DNA from: Noviherbaspirillum_A sp963522035
Lineage (GTDB): Bacteria > Pseudomonadota > Gammaproteobacteria > Burkholderiales > Burkholderiaceae_D
Assembly (NCBI GenBank): GCA_963522035.1
Contig: CAUQYP010000121.1
Coordinates: 1 to 12,706 of the forward strand
Length of the DNA: 12,706 nucleotides
Direction: 5' to 3'
Shown: positions 1 to 7,620 of the stretch, piece after piece
How positions within the stretch are numbered: position 1 is the stretch's first letter
How the letters are laid out: each line of letters starts with the position of its first letter
Position numbers and translations under genes: made by a program
The notes under the pieces: generated by a model
Seen by the model: the letters and a program-made list of their open reading frames with translations, nothing else
Databases searched by the model: none
Told to the model about the DNA's origin: nothing

Positions 1-52
1 CCGATTTCGGCACCAGCGACGTGTCGCCATCGACGGGGGCCCACGTCAAAAG

Positions 53-171
53 CAAAACCAACGGCAACGGCAACGGCAACGGCCACGGCAACGGCAACGG
101 CCACGGCCACGGCCACGGCAACGGCAAAACCAACGGCCACGGCCACGGCCACGGCCACGGCCAGGGCCACG
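53..171. repeat. Degenerate hexanucleotide tandem array (CAACGG/CCACGG)
   Basis: From 59 to 171 there are almost 19 contiguous 6-base units on the plus strand. Most are CAACGG or CCACGG, with one CAAAAC unit at 125-130 and one CCAGGG unit at 161-166. Another CAAAAC unit at 53-58 directly precedes the run, so the CAAAAC-CAACGG start recurs 72 bases apart (53 and 125) and hints at an older 12-unit duplication. The array lies 43 bases beyond the stop codon of the M48-like lipoprotein gene; in that gene's transcript it would read as GCCGTT/GCCGTG repeats. A similar hexamer occurs at the right edge of the window. It could be an intergenic satellite-like repeat or the low-complexity tail of a gene entering from the left. 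The repeat itself is certain; its role is unknown. Confidence 0.93.
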
Positions 172-214
172 ATTACTGCTGCGAGTTACGCCCTACTGGC
201 CTAGGTTGCCCCAT

Positions 215-1315
215 TCAAGGCAGCAGCGGCTGCCGTCTTGCCTGCTTGCCCTTGACGTCAGCCAGGATCTTGTCCATCACCGAGAGCCGGTAGGACGTGG
301 CCGGGTGCAGGGCGGTATAGCCGCTGAGCGTGCTTGGCGGATACAAGGACGCCAGCCGCTCCCAGAAACGCGGCGCTGAATCAATCTCGTAGCCGGCGCG
401 GGCGACCATGTAGAGCGACAGCGTATCGGCGGCAGCATCCATGGCCTGCGGCATGGGCTTCATGCCGGACATGCCGGCCATGGTCGACATGTCTGGCCGT
501 ATGCGGATCAGGTTGTCGATAATCGCGCCGGCGGTGCCGGTCGTGCGTTGCGAGCGCGCATGGTTCAGCGAGTTGTGCGCCATTTCCTTGGCCAGCACAT
601 AGGCCAGCTCATTGTCGCTGGCGGCGAAATTCATCATGCCGCGGGTAATAAGCACGCGCCGGCCATCGTTGTAGGCGCTCACATTGTCCGCATTGCCAAG
701 CTCGATGCTATAGGCGCACGCTCGGGTGAACGGCACGGTTATCTGTACCGGCGCGCCGTTGCGCACCATGGTCAGCCGGGCCGATGTGCCGCTGGTAATC
801 AGGGGCGCCAGCATGGTGGCGGCCTGGCGTTCGGCGCCTGGCCCGGGCGCCACCGGCTTGCCCTCGACCATCGACAGTTTGTCGCCGACCCGGATGCCGG
901 CGCGGGCAGCGCCGCTGCCGGCCAGCACGCCCATCACCTGCAACCTGTCGTCCATGCCGTACAGCTGTTGCGCCGCTTCGCTCAGCTCATCCGAAAACGA
1001 ATATTTGCTCTTTGCGGTGAAGCCCAGCAGGTTGCGCGCATTGCCCTTGCAAAGCTCGGTGTTATTGACCAGCAGCGGCGCCGCCACCCGGTACAGCCGG
1101 TCCTGCTGGGCGACGATATCGCGCAGCATGACCTGCTGCGGCGTTGGCGCCGGCGGCGCGGTGACGACCGGAGCGGCCGGGCCGGGGAAGGACGGCATGG
1201 ACGGGGTGCTCAGCGGCACCTGGCTGGCGCAGGCGGCGAGCAGTGCCAGTGGCAGCAGCGCCAGCCGCCGTCCATGGCGGAGGCATGAAGGTACAAGCGT
1301 GGTAATGACATGCAT
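215..1315 (-). CDS. Lipoprotein with PDZ-like domain and degenerate M48-type peptidase domain
   Basis: The 366-residue product begins with a lipoprotein signal peptide: Arg residues at 13-17, a hydrophobic stretch 18-27 and a lipobox LAAC with Cys29. A Pro/Ala-rich linker (about 32-60) follows. A PDZ-like segment lies at about 118-195 (GVLAGSGAARAG, then IRVGDKL). The C-terminal part resembles M48 peptidases: DNELAYVLAKEMAHN at 234-248, ARAGYEID at 305-312, RFWERL at 316-321 and a late HP motif at 337-338. The usual HExxH reads KEMAH (243-247), and the expected EAD motif reads AAD (295-297), so two of three zinc ligands appear lost; only Glu244 and His247 remain. Attachment to a membrane facing the periplasm is inferred from the lipobox. 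It is the last gene of the minus-strand block, 11 bases after dut, with a strong ribosome site overlapping the dut stop. It may be a non-catalytic chaperone-like relative of M48 proteins; the substrate is unknown. Confidence 0.85.
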   Translation of the reverse strand: MHVITTLVPSCLRHGRRLALLPLALLAACASQVPLSTPSMPSFPGPAAPVVTAPPAPTPQQVMLRDIVAQQDRLYRVAAPLLVNNTELCKGNARNLLGFTAKSKYSFSDELSEAAQQLYGMDDRLQVMGVLAGSGAARAGIRVGDKLSMVEGKPVAPGPGAERQAATMLAPLITSGTSARLTMVRNGAPVQITVPFTRACAYSIELGNADNVSAYNDGRRVLITRGMMNFAASDNELAYVLAKEMAHNSLNHARSQRTTGTAGAIIDNLIRIRPDMSTMAGMSGMKPMPQAMDAAADTLSLYMVARAGYEIDSAPRFWERLASLYPPSTLSGYTALHPATSYRLSVMDKILADVKGKQARRQPLLP

Positions 1316-1321
1316 GAATGG

Positions 1322-1328
1322 CTCCCTT
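1322..1328 (-). promoter_or_regulatory. Ribosome binding site AAGGGAG of the M48-like gene, overlapping the dut stop
   Basis: Read on the minus strand, AAGGGAG lies six bases before the ATG at 1313-1315 and shares bases with the dut TAA (1327-1329). This is among the best Shine-Dalgarno sequences in the window. It supports the chosen start and suggests that translation of the lipoprotein is coupled to termination on dut. Confidence 0.7.
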
Positions 1329-1776
1329 AATGTTTGCCGGTGCTGCCGAAGCCGCCGGCGCCGCGCTCGCTGGCGCCGAATTCTTCGACCACGTTCAGTT
1401 CGAGCTGGAGCACCGGGACGACGACCAGTTGCGCCAGCCTGTCCATCGGTTGCAGCGTGAATTCGGCCTGCCCGCGGTTCCAGGTGGAAATCATCAATTC
1501 GCCCTGGTAGTCCGAGTCGATCAACCCGACCAGGTTGCCGAGCACGATGCCATGCTTGTGGCCCATGCCGCTGCGCGGCAGGATCATTGCGGCGTAGCCA
1601 GGGTTGCCGATGTGGATGGCGAGGCCGGTCGGCACCAGGTGGGTGGCGCCGGGCGCGATGGTCAGCGGCTCGGAGATGGCCGCGCGCAGGTCGAGGCCGG
1701 CGCTGCCCGCGGTGGCATAGGCCGGCAGCAGTTCCTTCATGCGCGGATCAAGTATCTTGACGTCGATTTTTTTCAT
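1327..1776 (-). CDS. dut: Deoxyuridine 5'-triphosphate nucleotidohydrolase (dUTPase)
   Basis: Hydrolyses dUTP to dUMP and pyrophosphate, keeping uracil out of DNA and supplying the thymidylate precursor; cytosolic homotrimer in this family. At 149 residues it has the normal length, and all five trimeric-dUTPase motifs are visible: motif 1 AGSAGLDLRA (23-32), motif 2 PRSGMGHKHGI (67-77), motif 3 GLIDSDYQGEL (84-94, with the probable catalytic Asp89), motif 4 MDRLAQLV (111-118) and the glycine-rich C-terminal motif 5 RGAGGFGSTGKH (138-149), which closes over the active site. The ATG at 1774-1776 begins the family-typical MKKIDVKILD; the ribosome site is weak. It lies 47 bases after coaBC, the same coaBC-dut order as in Escherichia coli, and 11 bases before the lipoprotein gene. 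Nothing is anomalous. Confidence 0.97.
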   Translation of the reverse strand: MKKIDVKILDPRMKELLPAYATAGSAGLDLRAAISEPLTIAPGATHLVPTGLAIHIGNPGYAAMILPRSGMGHKHGIVLGNLVGLIDSDYQGELMISTWNRGQAEFTLQPMDRLAQLVVVPVLQLELNVVEEFGASERGAGGFGSTGKH

Positions 1777-1823
1777 GGCTTTTCGGGTTTGTCGAAACCG
1801 GCAGCCATGGCGCTGGCGCTGCT

Positions 1824-3020
1824 TCAGGCGCGCAGGCGGCTGGCGATTTCACGGATTAACTGTCTTGCGAGCTGCAGCTTGCCCGCTGCAGGTAGTGCGG
1901 TATGGCCGTGCTGGTCGAACAGCACCAGTTCGTTGCGGTCGCTGCCGAAGGTGTCCGGGCCAATATTGCCGACCAGCAGCGGAATCCCTTTTTTCTCGCG
2001 TTTGGCGCGGCCAAATGCAAGCAGGTTGCCCGATTCGGCGGCAAAGCCGACACAATACGGCTTATTTGCCAAAGCGGCAACCGAGGCCAGGATGTCGGGA
2101 TTCTGCTCGAACACCAACGGCGGCATCGCACCGCCGTCATCTTTCTTCAGCTTGTGGTCGCTGGCATTCGCGACCCGCCAGTCGGCCACCGCCGCTACCG
2201 CGATGAACACGTCCTGGCCTGGCACCTGGGCCATGACCGCATCATGCATCTGCTGCGCGGTGGTGACATCGATGCGCCGCACGCCGTAAGGCGCAGCCAG
2301 CGCGGTTGGGCCGGAGATCAGCAGCACCTCGGCGCCGGCTTCACGGGCGGCGCGGGCCAGTGCGTAGCCCATCTTGCCCGACGACAGGTTGGTAATGCCG
2401 CGCACCGGGTCGATCGGCTCGAACGTCGGGCCGGCCGTCAGCAGCACCCGTTTGCCGGCCAGCGACTTGGGGATGAAGGATGCAACGATTTCCTCGACCA
2501 GCTGTTCCGGCTCCAGGACCCGGCCCATGCCGACTTCGCCGCAGGCCTGCTCGCCGGCGGCGGGACCCAGGATGGCGATGCCGTCCTCGCGCAGGCAGGC
2601 GACGTTGCGGCGGGTTGCCGGGTTTTGCCACATCTCGACATTCATTGCCGGCGCCACCATCAGCGGCAGCGTTGCCGGCCGCGCCACGCACAGCGTCGAC
2701 AGCAGGTCGTCGCAGGCACCGTGCGCCAGCTTGGACAGGAAGTCGGCCGAGCAGGGCGCGATGACGATCGCGTCGGCGTCACGGGTCAGGTCGATGTGCG
2801 GCATGTTGTTGGGAATGCGCGCATCCCACTGGTCGAAGTAGACCGGCTTGCCGGATACCGCCTGCATCGTCACCGGCGTCATGAAATGGGTGGCGGCTTC
2901 GGTCATGACCACCTGCACCGAGGCGCCGGCCTTCACCAGCGAACGTGTGAGTTCGGCCGACTTGTAGCAGGCGACGCCGCCAGTCAGGCCGAGAACGATT
3001 TTCCTGCCGTCGAGATCCAT
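1824..3020 (-). CDS. coaBC: Bifunctional phosphopantothenoylcysteine decarboxylase / phosphopantothenate-cysteine ligase
   Basis: Carries out two successive steps of coenzyme A synthesis: CTP-dependent joining of cysteine to 4'-phosphopantothenate (CoaB) and FMN-dependent decarboxylation to 4'-phosphopantetheine (CoaC). The 398-residue protein has both domains. CoaC (about 1-185) shows GLTGGVACYK (11-20), His75 in NNMPHID, APCSADF (88-94), PAMNVEM (124-130) and Cys160 in ACGEVGMGR. CoaB (about 188-398) shows TAGPTFEPIDPVR (195-207), NLSSGKMG (211-218), AAVADW (276-281) and KLKK (290-293). The start at 3018-3020 was chosen because it has AAGGA eight bases upstream (3029-3033) and gives the usual MDLDGRKIVLG start. 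An in-frame upstream start would add 54 low-complexity residues lying antisense-like over lspA. It sits 28 bases after lspA. Confidence 0.97.
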   Translation of the reverse strand: MDLDGRKIVLGLTGGVACYKSAELTRSLVKAGASVQVVMTEAATHFMTPVTMQAVSGKPVYFDQWDARIPNNMPHIDLTRDADAIVIAPCSADFLSKLAHGACDDLLSTLCVARPATLPLMVAPAMNVEMWQNPATRRNVACLREDGIAILGPAAGEQACGEVGMGRVLEPEQLVEEIVASFIPKSLAGKRVLLTAGPTFEPIDPVRGITNLSSGKMGYALARAAREAGAEVLLISGPTALAAPYGVRRIDVTTAQQMHDAVMAQVPGQDVFIAVAAVADWRVANASDHKLKKDDGGAMPPLVFEQNPDILASVAALANKPYCVGFAAESGNLLAFGRAKREKKGIPLLVGNIGPDTFGSDRNELVLFDQHGHTALPAAGKLQLARQLIREIASRLRA

Positions 3021-3048
3021 GTCCTGGTTCCTTGTTGTACTTTCGCGC

Positions 3049-3555
3049 CTAGCGGTTGACCCGGCGCAGTTCATCGACGATGAACATGACGGCGCCGATG
3101 CAGATCGCGCTGTCGGCGACATTGAAGGCAGGCCAGTGCCAGCCGGCGACGTGGACATCGAGGAAATCGATGACGTGGCCATAGGCGAGACGGTCGATCA
3201 GGTTGCCGATCGCGCCGCCCAGCACCAGCGCCAGCGCCCAGCAGAACAGGCGCTGGCCGGCGTGGCGCTTGAGCAGGTAGACGATGAAGATCGCGGCGGC
3301 AATCGCAATCGCGGAAAAAAAGTAGCGCTGCCAGCCGCCCTCGGACGCCAGGAAGCTGAATGCCGCGCCCTTGTTATAGGCCAGCACCAGGTTGAAGAAG
3401 GACGTCACGGGCTTGATTTGCCCATAGCTGAACGTCTGCACGATCATGATCTTGGTCAGCTGGTCGAGCAGCACGATCAGCGCGGCGATGCACAGCCACT
3501 GGGTAATGCCGGCGGCGGGTTTGGGCGTGAAGACGGTTTTCTTTGCGGTGGCCAT
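3049..3555 (-). CDS. lspA: Lipoprotein signal peptidase (signal peptidase II)
   Basis: Inner-membrane aspartic protease that removes the signal peptide of diacylglyceryl-modified prolipoproteins before the lipobox Cys. The 168-residue protein has hydrophobic segments at about 17-39, 77-96, 103-120 and 143-160, consistent with four membrane helices. Family motifs are DQLTK (31-35), YNKGAAFSF (60-68), GNLIDR (117-122) and FNVADSAI (144-151). By comparison with Bacillus subtilis LspA, Asp121 and Asp148 form the catalytic pair, with Asn118 and Asn145 nearby. The ATG at 3553-3555 has little Shine-Dalgarno signal, but the N-terminus is of normal length. The ileS-lspA pairing is classic in proteobacteria. 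The last gene of this block encodes a predicted lipoprotein, hence a likely LspA substrate. Confidence 0.97.
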   Translation of the reverse strand: MATAKKTVFTPKPAAGITQWLCIAALIVLLDQLTKIMIVQTFSYGQIKPVTSFFNLVLAYNKGAAFSFLASEGGWQRYFFSAIAIAAAIFIVYLLKRHAGQRLFCWALALVLGGAIGNLIDRLAYGHVIDFLDVHVAGWHWPAFNVADSAICIGAVMFIVDELRRVNR

Positions 3556-3592
3556 AGTACGAGTCGGATGCGGTGCGCTGCGGGTTGGGAAA

Positions 3593-3626
3593 GCAGGTGA
3601 GGGCCGGGCGTGCAGCCTTCACCTGC
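3593..3626 (-). other. Intercistronic hairpin between ileS and lspA
   Basis: Arms at 3593-3603 (GCAGGTGAGGG) and 3616-3626 (CCTTCACCTGC) pair over 11 positions with one mismatch in the minus-strand transcript, around a 12-base loop. The 8 base pairs at the foot of the stem are perfect. Only three T residues follow on the transcribed strand, so it is a poor intrinsic terminator. It could be an mRNA processing or stability element, or a weak attenuator that lowers lspA and downstream expression relative to ileS. Confidence 0.45.
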
Positions 3627-3639
3627 GGTGGCGGTAGGG

Positions 3640-6513
3640 TCAGGCGTAGCGGCGTGCTTCGCCCGGTCCGTAGAGGTTGCTGACGCAGCGTGCGCAGATG
3701 CCCGGATAACGCGCGTCGGCGCCGACGTCCTTGCGGTAGTGCCAGCAGCGCTCGCATTTTTCGGCATCGGCCGGCGTGACCGTCACGCTGTCCTCGCCTT
3801 CCGCGGCGCCGGTGACGCGGGCAGCCGAGGTGATCAGTACGAACTTCAGGTCGTCTCCCAGGCTTTCCAGCAGGGCCTGGCGCTCGCCGCCGGCACGGAT
3901 CTCCACTTCCGCCTGCAGCGACGAGCCGATCGCGCCGGACACGCGCACTTCCTCCAGCTCTTTCGTGACGTCGGCGCGGATTTCACGGAGGCGGCTGTAC
4001 TTGTCCAGCAGCGCTGCATGGTCCTCGACCCGGGGCAGCAGGTGGAAGGTCTGGGTGAAGATGGTCTCGCCGCTTGCCGCCAAGGTTTCGGCGTCGGCGA
4101 AGTTGGCCCAGGCTTCTTCCGCGGTGAACGACAGGATGGGCGCCATCAGCCGCAGCAGCGCATGCGTGATGTGCCAGAGCGCGGTTTGCGCCGAGCGCCG
4201 GATCTGCGAATCGGCGCCGGCCGTGTACAGCCGGTCCTTCAATATGTCGAGATAGAAGCCGCCCAGGTCTTCCGAGCAATACATCTGCAGCTTGCCGGTC
4301 ACCGGGTGGAACTCATAAGCCTGCAGGTGGGCCAGGATTTCATCCTGCAGCTGCTGGATGCGGGCCAGCGCATAGCGGTCCACTTCGAGCATGTCGGCCA
4401 CCGGCACCGCGTGCAGCGCAGGGTCGAAGTCGGAGGTGTTGGCCAGCAGGAAGCGCAGCGTGTTGCGGATGCGGCGGTAGCTCTCGACCACCCGCTTCAG
4501 GATCTCGTCGGAGATCGACAGCTCGCCGGAATAGTCGGTGGCGGCGACCCACAGCCGGAGGATTTCCGCACCCAGCGAGTCCGACACCTTTTGCGGGGCG
4601 ACCACGTTGCCCTTGGACTTGGACATCTTCTTGCCCTCGCCGTCGACCACGAAGCCGTGCGTCAGCAGCGCCTTGTAGGGCGGGCAGCCGTTGAGCATGG
4701 ACGAAGTCAGCAGGGACGAATGGAACCAGCCGCGATGCTGGTCCGAGCCTTCCAGGTACAGGTCAGCCGGAAAGTCCGACTGCTGCGCATGCGAGCCGCG
4801 CAGCACGGTCTGGTGCGTGGTGCCGGAGTCGAACCAGACGTCCAGCGTGTCGCGGTTCTTCACGTACTGGTCGGCGTCATCGCCCAGCAGTTCGCGCGGA
4901 TCGAGCGCATGCCAGGCTTCGATGCCGCGCGCCTCGACCAGCTTCGCCACCGCTTCCAGCAGTTCGGGCGTCCGCGGGTGCAGCTGGCCGCTTTCCTTGT
5001 GGACGAAGAAGGCCATCGGCACGCCCCATTGCCGCTGGCGCGACAGCGTCCAGTCCGGGCGGTTGGCTATCATGCCGTGCAGCCGGGCCTTGCCCCACGC
5101 CGGGTAGAACGCGGTTTCCTCGATGCCGCGCAGCGCGGCGTCGCGCAGGGTCTCGCCGCCGTCCTTCGGCGCCACGTCCATGCCGGCGAACCACTGCGAG
5201 GTGGCGCGGTAGATGATGGGCGTCTTGTGGCGCCAGCAGTGCATATAGCTGTGGTCGAACATCACCAGCTTGAACAGCGAGCCGGCCGCCTCCAGCGCGC
5301 CGCAGATCGGCTTGGATGCTTCCCAGATCGTCATGCCGCCGAACAGCGGCAGCCAGGACGCATAGCGGCCGTCGCCCATCACCGGGTTCAGGATGTCGTC
5401 GTCCTTCATGCCGTGCGCCTTGCACGAGATGAAGTCGTCGACGCCATAGGCCGGCGACGAATGGACGATGCCGGTGCCGGTGTCGAGCGTCACGTAGTCG
5501 CCCAGGTAGATCGGCGAGAGCCGGTCGTAGCCGGCGTCGGCGCCAGCCAGCGGGTGGTGGAAGGCAATGCCGGACAGCGCGGCGCCGGCGCAGGTGGCGA
5601 TGACGCGGCCTTCCAGGCCGTAGCGCTGCAGGCAGGCGTCGACCAGGTCTTCGGCCAGCACCAGCAGCAGCGGCTCGCCGTTGCGCTCGGTCTGCACCAG
5701 CGCATAGCTGAACTCGGGGTGGACGTTCAGCGCCTGGTTGGCCGGGATGGTCCAGGGCGTGGTGGTCCAGATCACCGCGTAGCCACGCCCGGTCGGCAGG
5801 CTGCCGAGGTTGAACGCGGTGGCCAGCCGGTCGTGCTGGGCGAACGCGAAGCCGACGTCGATGGCCGGGTCGCGCTTGTCCTGGTATTCGACTTCCGCTT
5901 CGGCCAGCGCCGAGCCGCAGTCGAAGCACCAGTTGACCGGCTTCAGGCCACGATACACATAGCCCTTTTCCAGGATAGTGCCCAGCGCGCGGATCTCGTC
6001 GGCTTCATTGCTGAAGTTCATGGTCTGGTATGGGTTGTCCCATTCGCCCAGCACGCCCAGGCGGATGAAGTCCTTCTTCTGCCGCTCGATCTGCTCGGCG
6101 GCATAGGCGCGCGACTTTTCCAGCACCTCGGCGGTCGGCAGGCCCTTGCCGTACTGCTTCTCGATCTGGATCTCGATCGGCATGCCGTGGCAGTCCCAGC
6201 CCGGCACATACTGGGCGTCGAAACCGGCCAGCTGGCGCGCCTTGACGATCATGTCCTTCAGGATCTTGTTGACCGCGTGGCCGATGTGGATGTCGCCATT
6301 CGCATACGGCGGGCCGTCATGCAGGATGAACTTCTCGCGGCCGCGCGACGCCTCGCGGATCTTCTGGTACACGCGGCGCTCCTGCCACTGCTTCACCCAT
6401 TGCGGTTCGCGTTTGGCGAGATCGCCGCGCATCGGGAAGGGGGTCTCGGGCATGTTGACCGGGTAACGGCTTTGCGGCTTGGCGGGCGGTTTGCTGGGTT
6501 TATTGTCTGACAT
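3640..6513 (-). CDS. ileS: Isoleucyl-tRNA synthetase
   Basis: Class Ia aminoacyl-tRNA synthetase that charges tRNA-Ile with isoleucine in the cytosol and edits mischarged valine. The 957-residue protein is close to the bacterial norm. The Rossmann catalytic core carries HIGH at 76-79 (GDIHIGHA) and KMSKS at 629-633. The inserted CP1 editing domain shows TTTPWTIP and GTGIVHSSPAYGVDDF; the GVDDF residues 357-361 include the Asp of the hydrolytic site. The C-terminal zinc-binding region has Cys920, Cys923, Cys940 and Cys943 in two CxxC pairs, which is typical of eubacterial-type IleRS. The ATG at 6511-6513 follows an AAGG ribosome site (6521-6524) at seven bases. Gaps to ribF and lspA are each 84 bases. 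No T-box-like leader is visible. Confidence 0.98.
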   Translation of the reverse strand: MSDNKPSKPPAKPQSRYPVNMPETPFPMRGDLAKREPQWVKQWQERRVYQKIREASRGREKFILHDGPPYANGDIHIGHAVNKILKDMIVKARQLAGFDAQYVPGWDCHGMPIEIQIEKQYGKGLPTAEVLEKSRAYAAEQIERQKKDFIRLGVLGEWDNPYQTMNFSNEADEIRALGTILEKGYVYRGLKPVNWCFDCGSALAEAEVEYQDKRDPAIDVGFAFAQHDRLATAFNLGSLPTGRGYAVIWTTTPWTIPANQALNVHPEFSYALVQTERNGEPLLLVLAEDLVDACLQRYGLEGRVIATCAGAALSGIAFHHPLAGADAGYDRLSPIYLGDYVTLDTGTGIVHSSPAYGVDDFISCKAHGMKDDDILNPVMGDGRYASWLPLFGGMTIWEASKPICGALEAAGSLFKLVMFDHSYMHCWRHKTPIIYRATSQWFAGMDVAPKDGGETLRDAALRGIEETAFYPAWGKARLHGMIANRPDWTLSRQRQWGVPMAFFVHKESGQLHPRTPELLEAVAKLVEARGIEAWHALDPRELLGDDADQYVKNRDTLDVWFDSGTTHQTVLRGSHAQQSDFPADLYLEGSDQHRGWFHSSLLTSSMLNGCPPYKALLTHGFVVDGEGKKMSKSKGNVVAPQKVSDSLGAEILRLWVAATDYSGELSISDEILKRVVESYRRIRNTLRFLLANTSDFDPALHAVPVADMLEVDRYALARIQQLQDEILAHLQAYEFHPVTGKLQMYCSEDLGGFYLDILKDRLYTAGADSQIRRSAQTALWHITHALLRLMAPILSFTAEEAWANFADAETLAASGETIFTQTFHLLPRVEDHAALLDKYSRLREIRADVTKELEEVRVSGAIGSSLQAEVEIRAGGERQALLESLGDDLKFVLITSAARVTGAAEGEDSVTVTPADAEKCERCWHYRKDVGADARYPGICARCVSNLYGPGEARRYA

Positions 6514-6597
6514 GGAATGGCCTTGCTGGAATCGGTGTCTGTTGGTTCGCCCGCATGGTGCAGGCGTCAGGGAGCAATCTGTGCGGTGACGCTGGCG

Positions 6598-7581
6598 TCA
6601 AATTCGGTCGGTCGCGGACACGGCGCCGCTGTTGCGTTCGCGGAACCAGCCGCGCGCCTGCAGTTCATCGTTCTTGATGGCGGCGGTCAGCGCCGCCAGC
6701 CCGTCGTATTTTTCCTCGTCGCGCAGCTTTGCCAGGAACTCGACGCGGACCAGCTTGCCGTAGCACGCCTGGTCGAAGTCGAAAACATGGGTTTCCAGCA
6801 GGACCCGGCCGCTGTCGTCGACGGTAGGCCGCACGCCCAGGCTGGCGACTGCCGGCAGCGGATGCGAATGCGGCGTCAGGCCATGCACCTGGACCACGAA
6901 AATGCCGGACAGCGCCGGGCGGCGATGGCCGATGCGCAAATTCAGCGTCGGAAAGCCGAGCGTGCGTCCGAGTTTCTGGCCGTGGATCACATGGCCGGAC
7001 ACCGTATAACTATGGCCGAGCAACGCACGCGCGTGGTCGAAGTCGCCAGCGGCAAGCGCCTGGCGTATTGCCGATGACGAGATGCGCATGCCGTCGTTAT
7101 TCACTGCAGGCAGGGCGACGACCTCGAAGCCGTGGCGCTGCCCGGCTTCCTTCAGCGTGGCGATGGTGCCGGCGCGCCGGCTGCCGTAGCAAAAGTCTTC
7201 GCCGACGATCAGCCATTTCACGTGCAGGCCGTCGACCAGGACTTTCTTCACGAATTCTTCCGGGCCAAGGGCGGCGAACTGCGCATTGAAATGCTCGACG
7301 ATCACCCGGTCCACGCCGGCGTTGGACAGCGACTGCAGCTTGTCGCGCAGGCTGGCGATGCGCGCCGGCGCTTTCGACAGGTCGCCGGCGCGCTGGGCAA
7401 AATACTCTCGCGGATGCGGCTCGAAGGTCATGACCGCGGTTTCCAGGTCCAGGCGGTCCGCGGCGTCGCGCAGCCGCGCCAGCAGGGCCTGGTGGCCGCG
7501 GTGCACGCCGTCGAAATTGCCGATGGTCAGCGCGCAGGGTGCGCGCGATTCGGCATTGGGTAGTCCGCGAAATACCTTCAT
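6598..7581 (-). CDS. ribF: Bifunctional riboflavin kinase / FMN adenylyltransferase
   Basis: Phosphorylates riboflavin to FMN and adenylates FMN to FAD. The 327-residue protein has both domains. The N-terminal nucleotidyltransferase domain (about 15-185) carries GNFDGVHRGH (21-30), the HxGH-type nucleotide motif, and ISSSAIR (167-173). The C-terminal riboflavin kinase domain (about 187-312) carries GRTLGFPTLNL (205-215) and GIFVVQV (226-232). The ATG at 7579-7581 gives the family-like start MKVFRGL; the ribosome site is weak. It is the first gene of the ribF-ileS-lspA block, with a TATAAT box 40 bases upstream. The 82-base upstream gap is too short for an FMN riboswitch. FMN made here is also the cofactor of CoaC encoded downstream. 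Confidence 0.97.
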   Translation of the reverse strand: MKVFRGLPNAESRAPCALTIGNFDGVHRGHQALLARLRDAADRLDLETAVMTFEPHPREYFAQRAGDLSKAPARIASLRDKLQSLSNAGVDRVIVEHFNAQFAALGPEEFVKKVLVDGLHVKWLIVGEDFCYGSRRAGTIATLKEAGQRHGFEVVALPAVNNDGMRISSSAIRQALAAGDFDHARALLGHSYTVSGHVIHGQKLGRTLGFPTLNLRIGHRRPALSGIFVVQVHGLTPHSHPLPAVASLGVRPTVDDSGRVLLETHVFDFDQACYGKLVRVEFLAKLRDEEKYDGLAALTAAIKNDELQARGWFRERNSGAVSATDRI

Positions 7582-7620
7582 GGTCGGGAAGCCGGTGGAA
7601 AACGGGTCGCAAAACCGTCG

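Noticed and set aside
16..27. Small palindrome GCGAC-GT-GTCGC near the left edge
   Set aside because: Five-base arms in GC-rich DNA are expected by chance, and no conserved context is visible.
53..171. Possible CRISPR array
   Set aside because: The units are contiguous hexamers with no unique spacers, and no cas genes are near.
21..293. Asn/His/Gly-repeat peptide gene on the plus strand
   Set aside because: The GTG start has no ribosome site, the peptide is mostly the hexamer array read in one frame, and the end runs antisense into the conserved 3' end of the lipoprotein gene.
3021..3182. 54-residue N-terminal extension of CoaBC
   Set aside because: The extension is Ser/Thr-rich, lies over the lspA 3' end in another frame and is absent from the family; the internal ATG at 3018-3020 has a good AAGGA site.
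3610..6510. A 966-codon open frame on the plus strand opposite ileS
   Set aside because: It mirrors a real gene with all IleRS motifs on the other strand. Its product is Arg/Gln/Val/Ala-rich with no recognisable motif, as expected of an antisense frame in GC-rich codon usage.
6587..6600. Palindrome TGACGC-TG-GCGTCA at the ribF stop
   Set aside because: The arms are only six bases with a two-base centre, there is no T tract, and it overlaps the stop codon; too short to call a terminator or operator.
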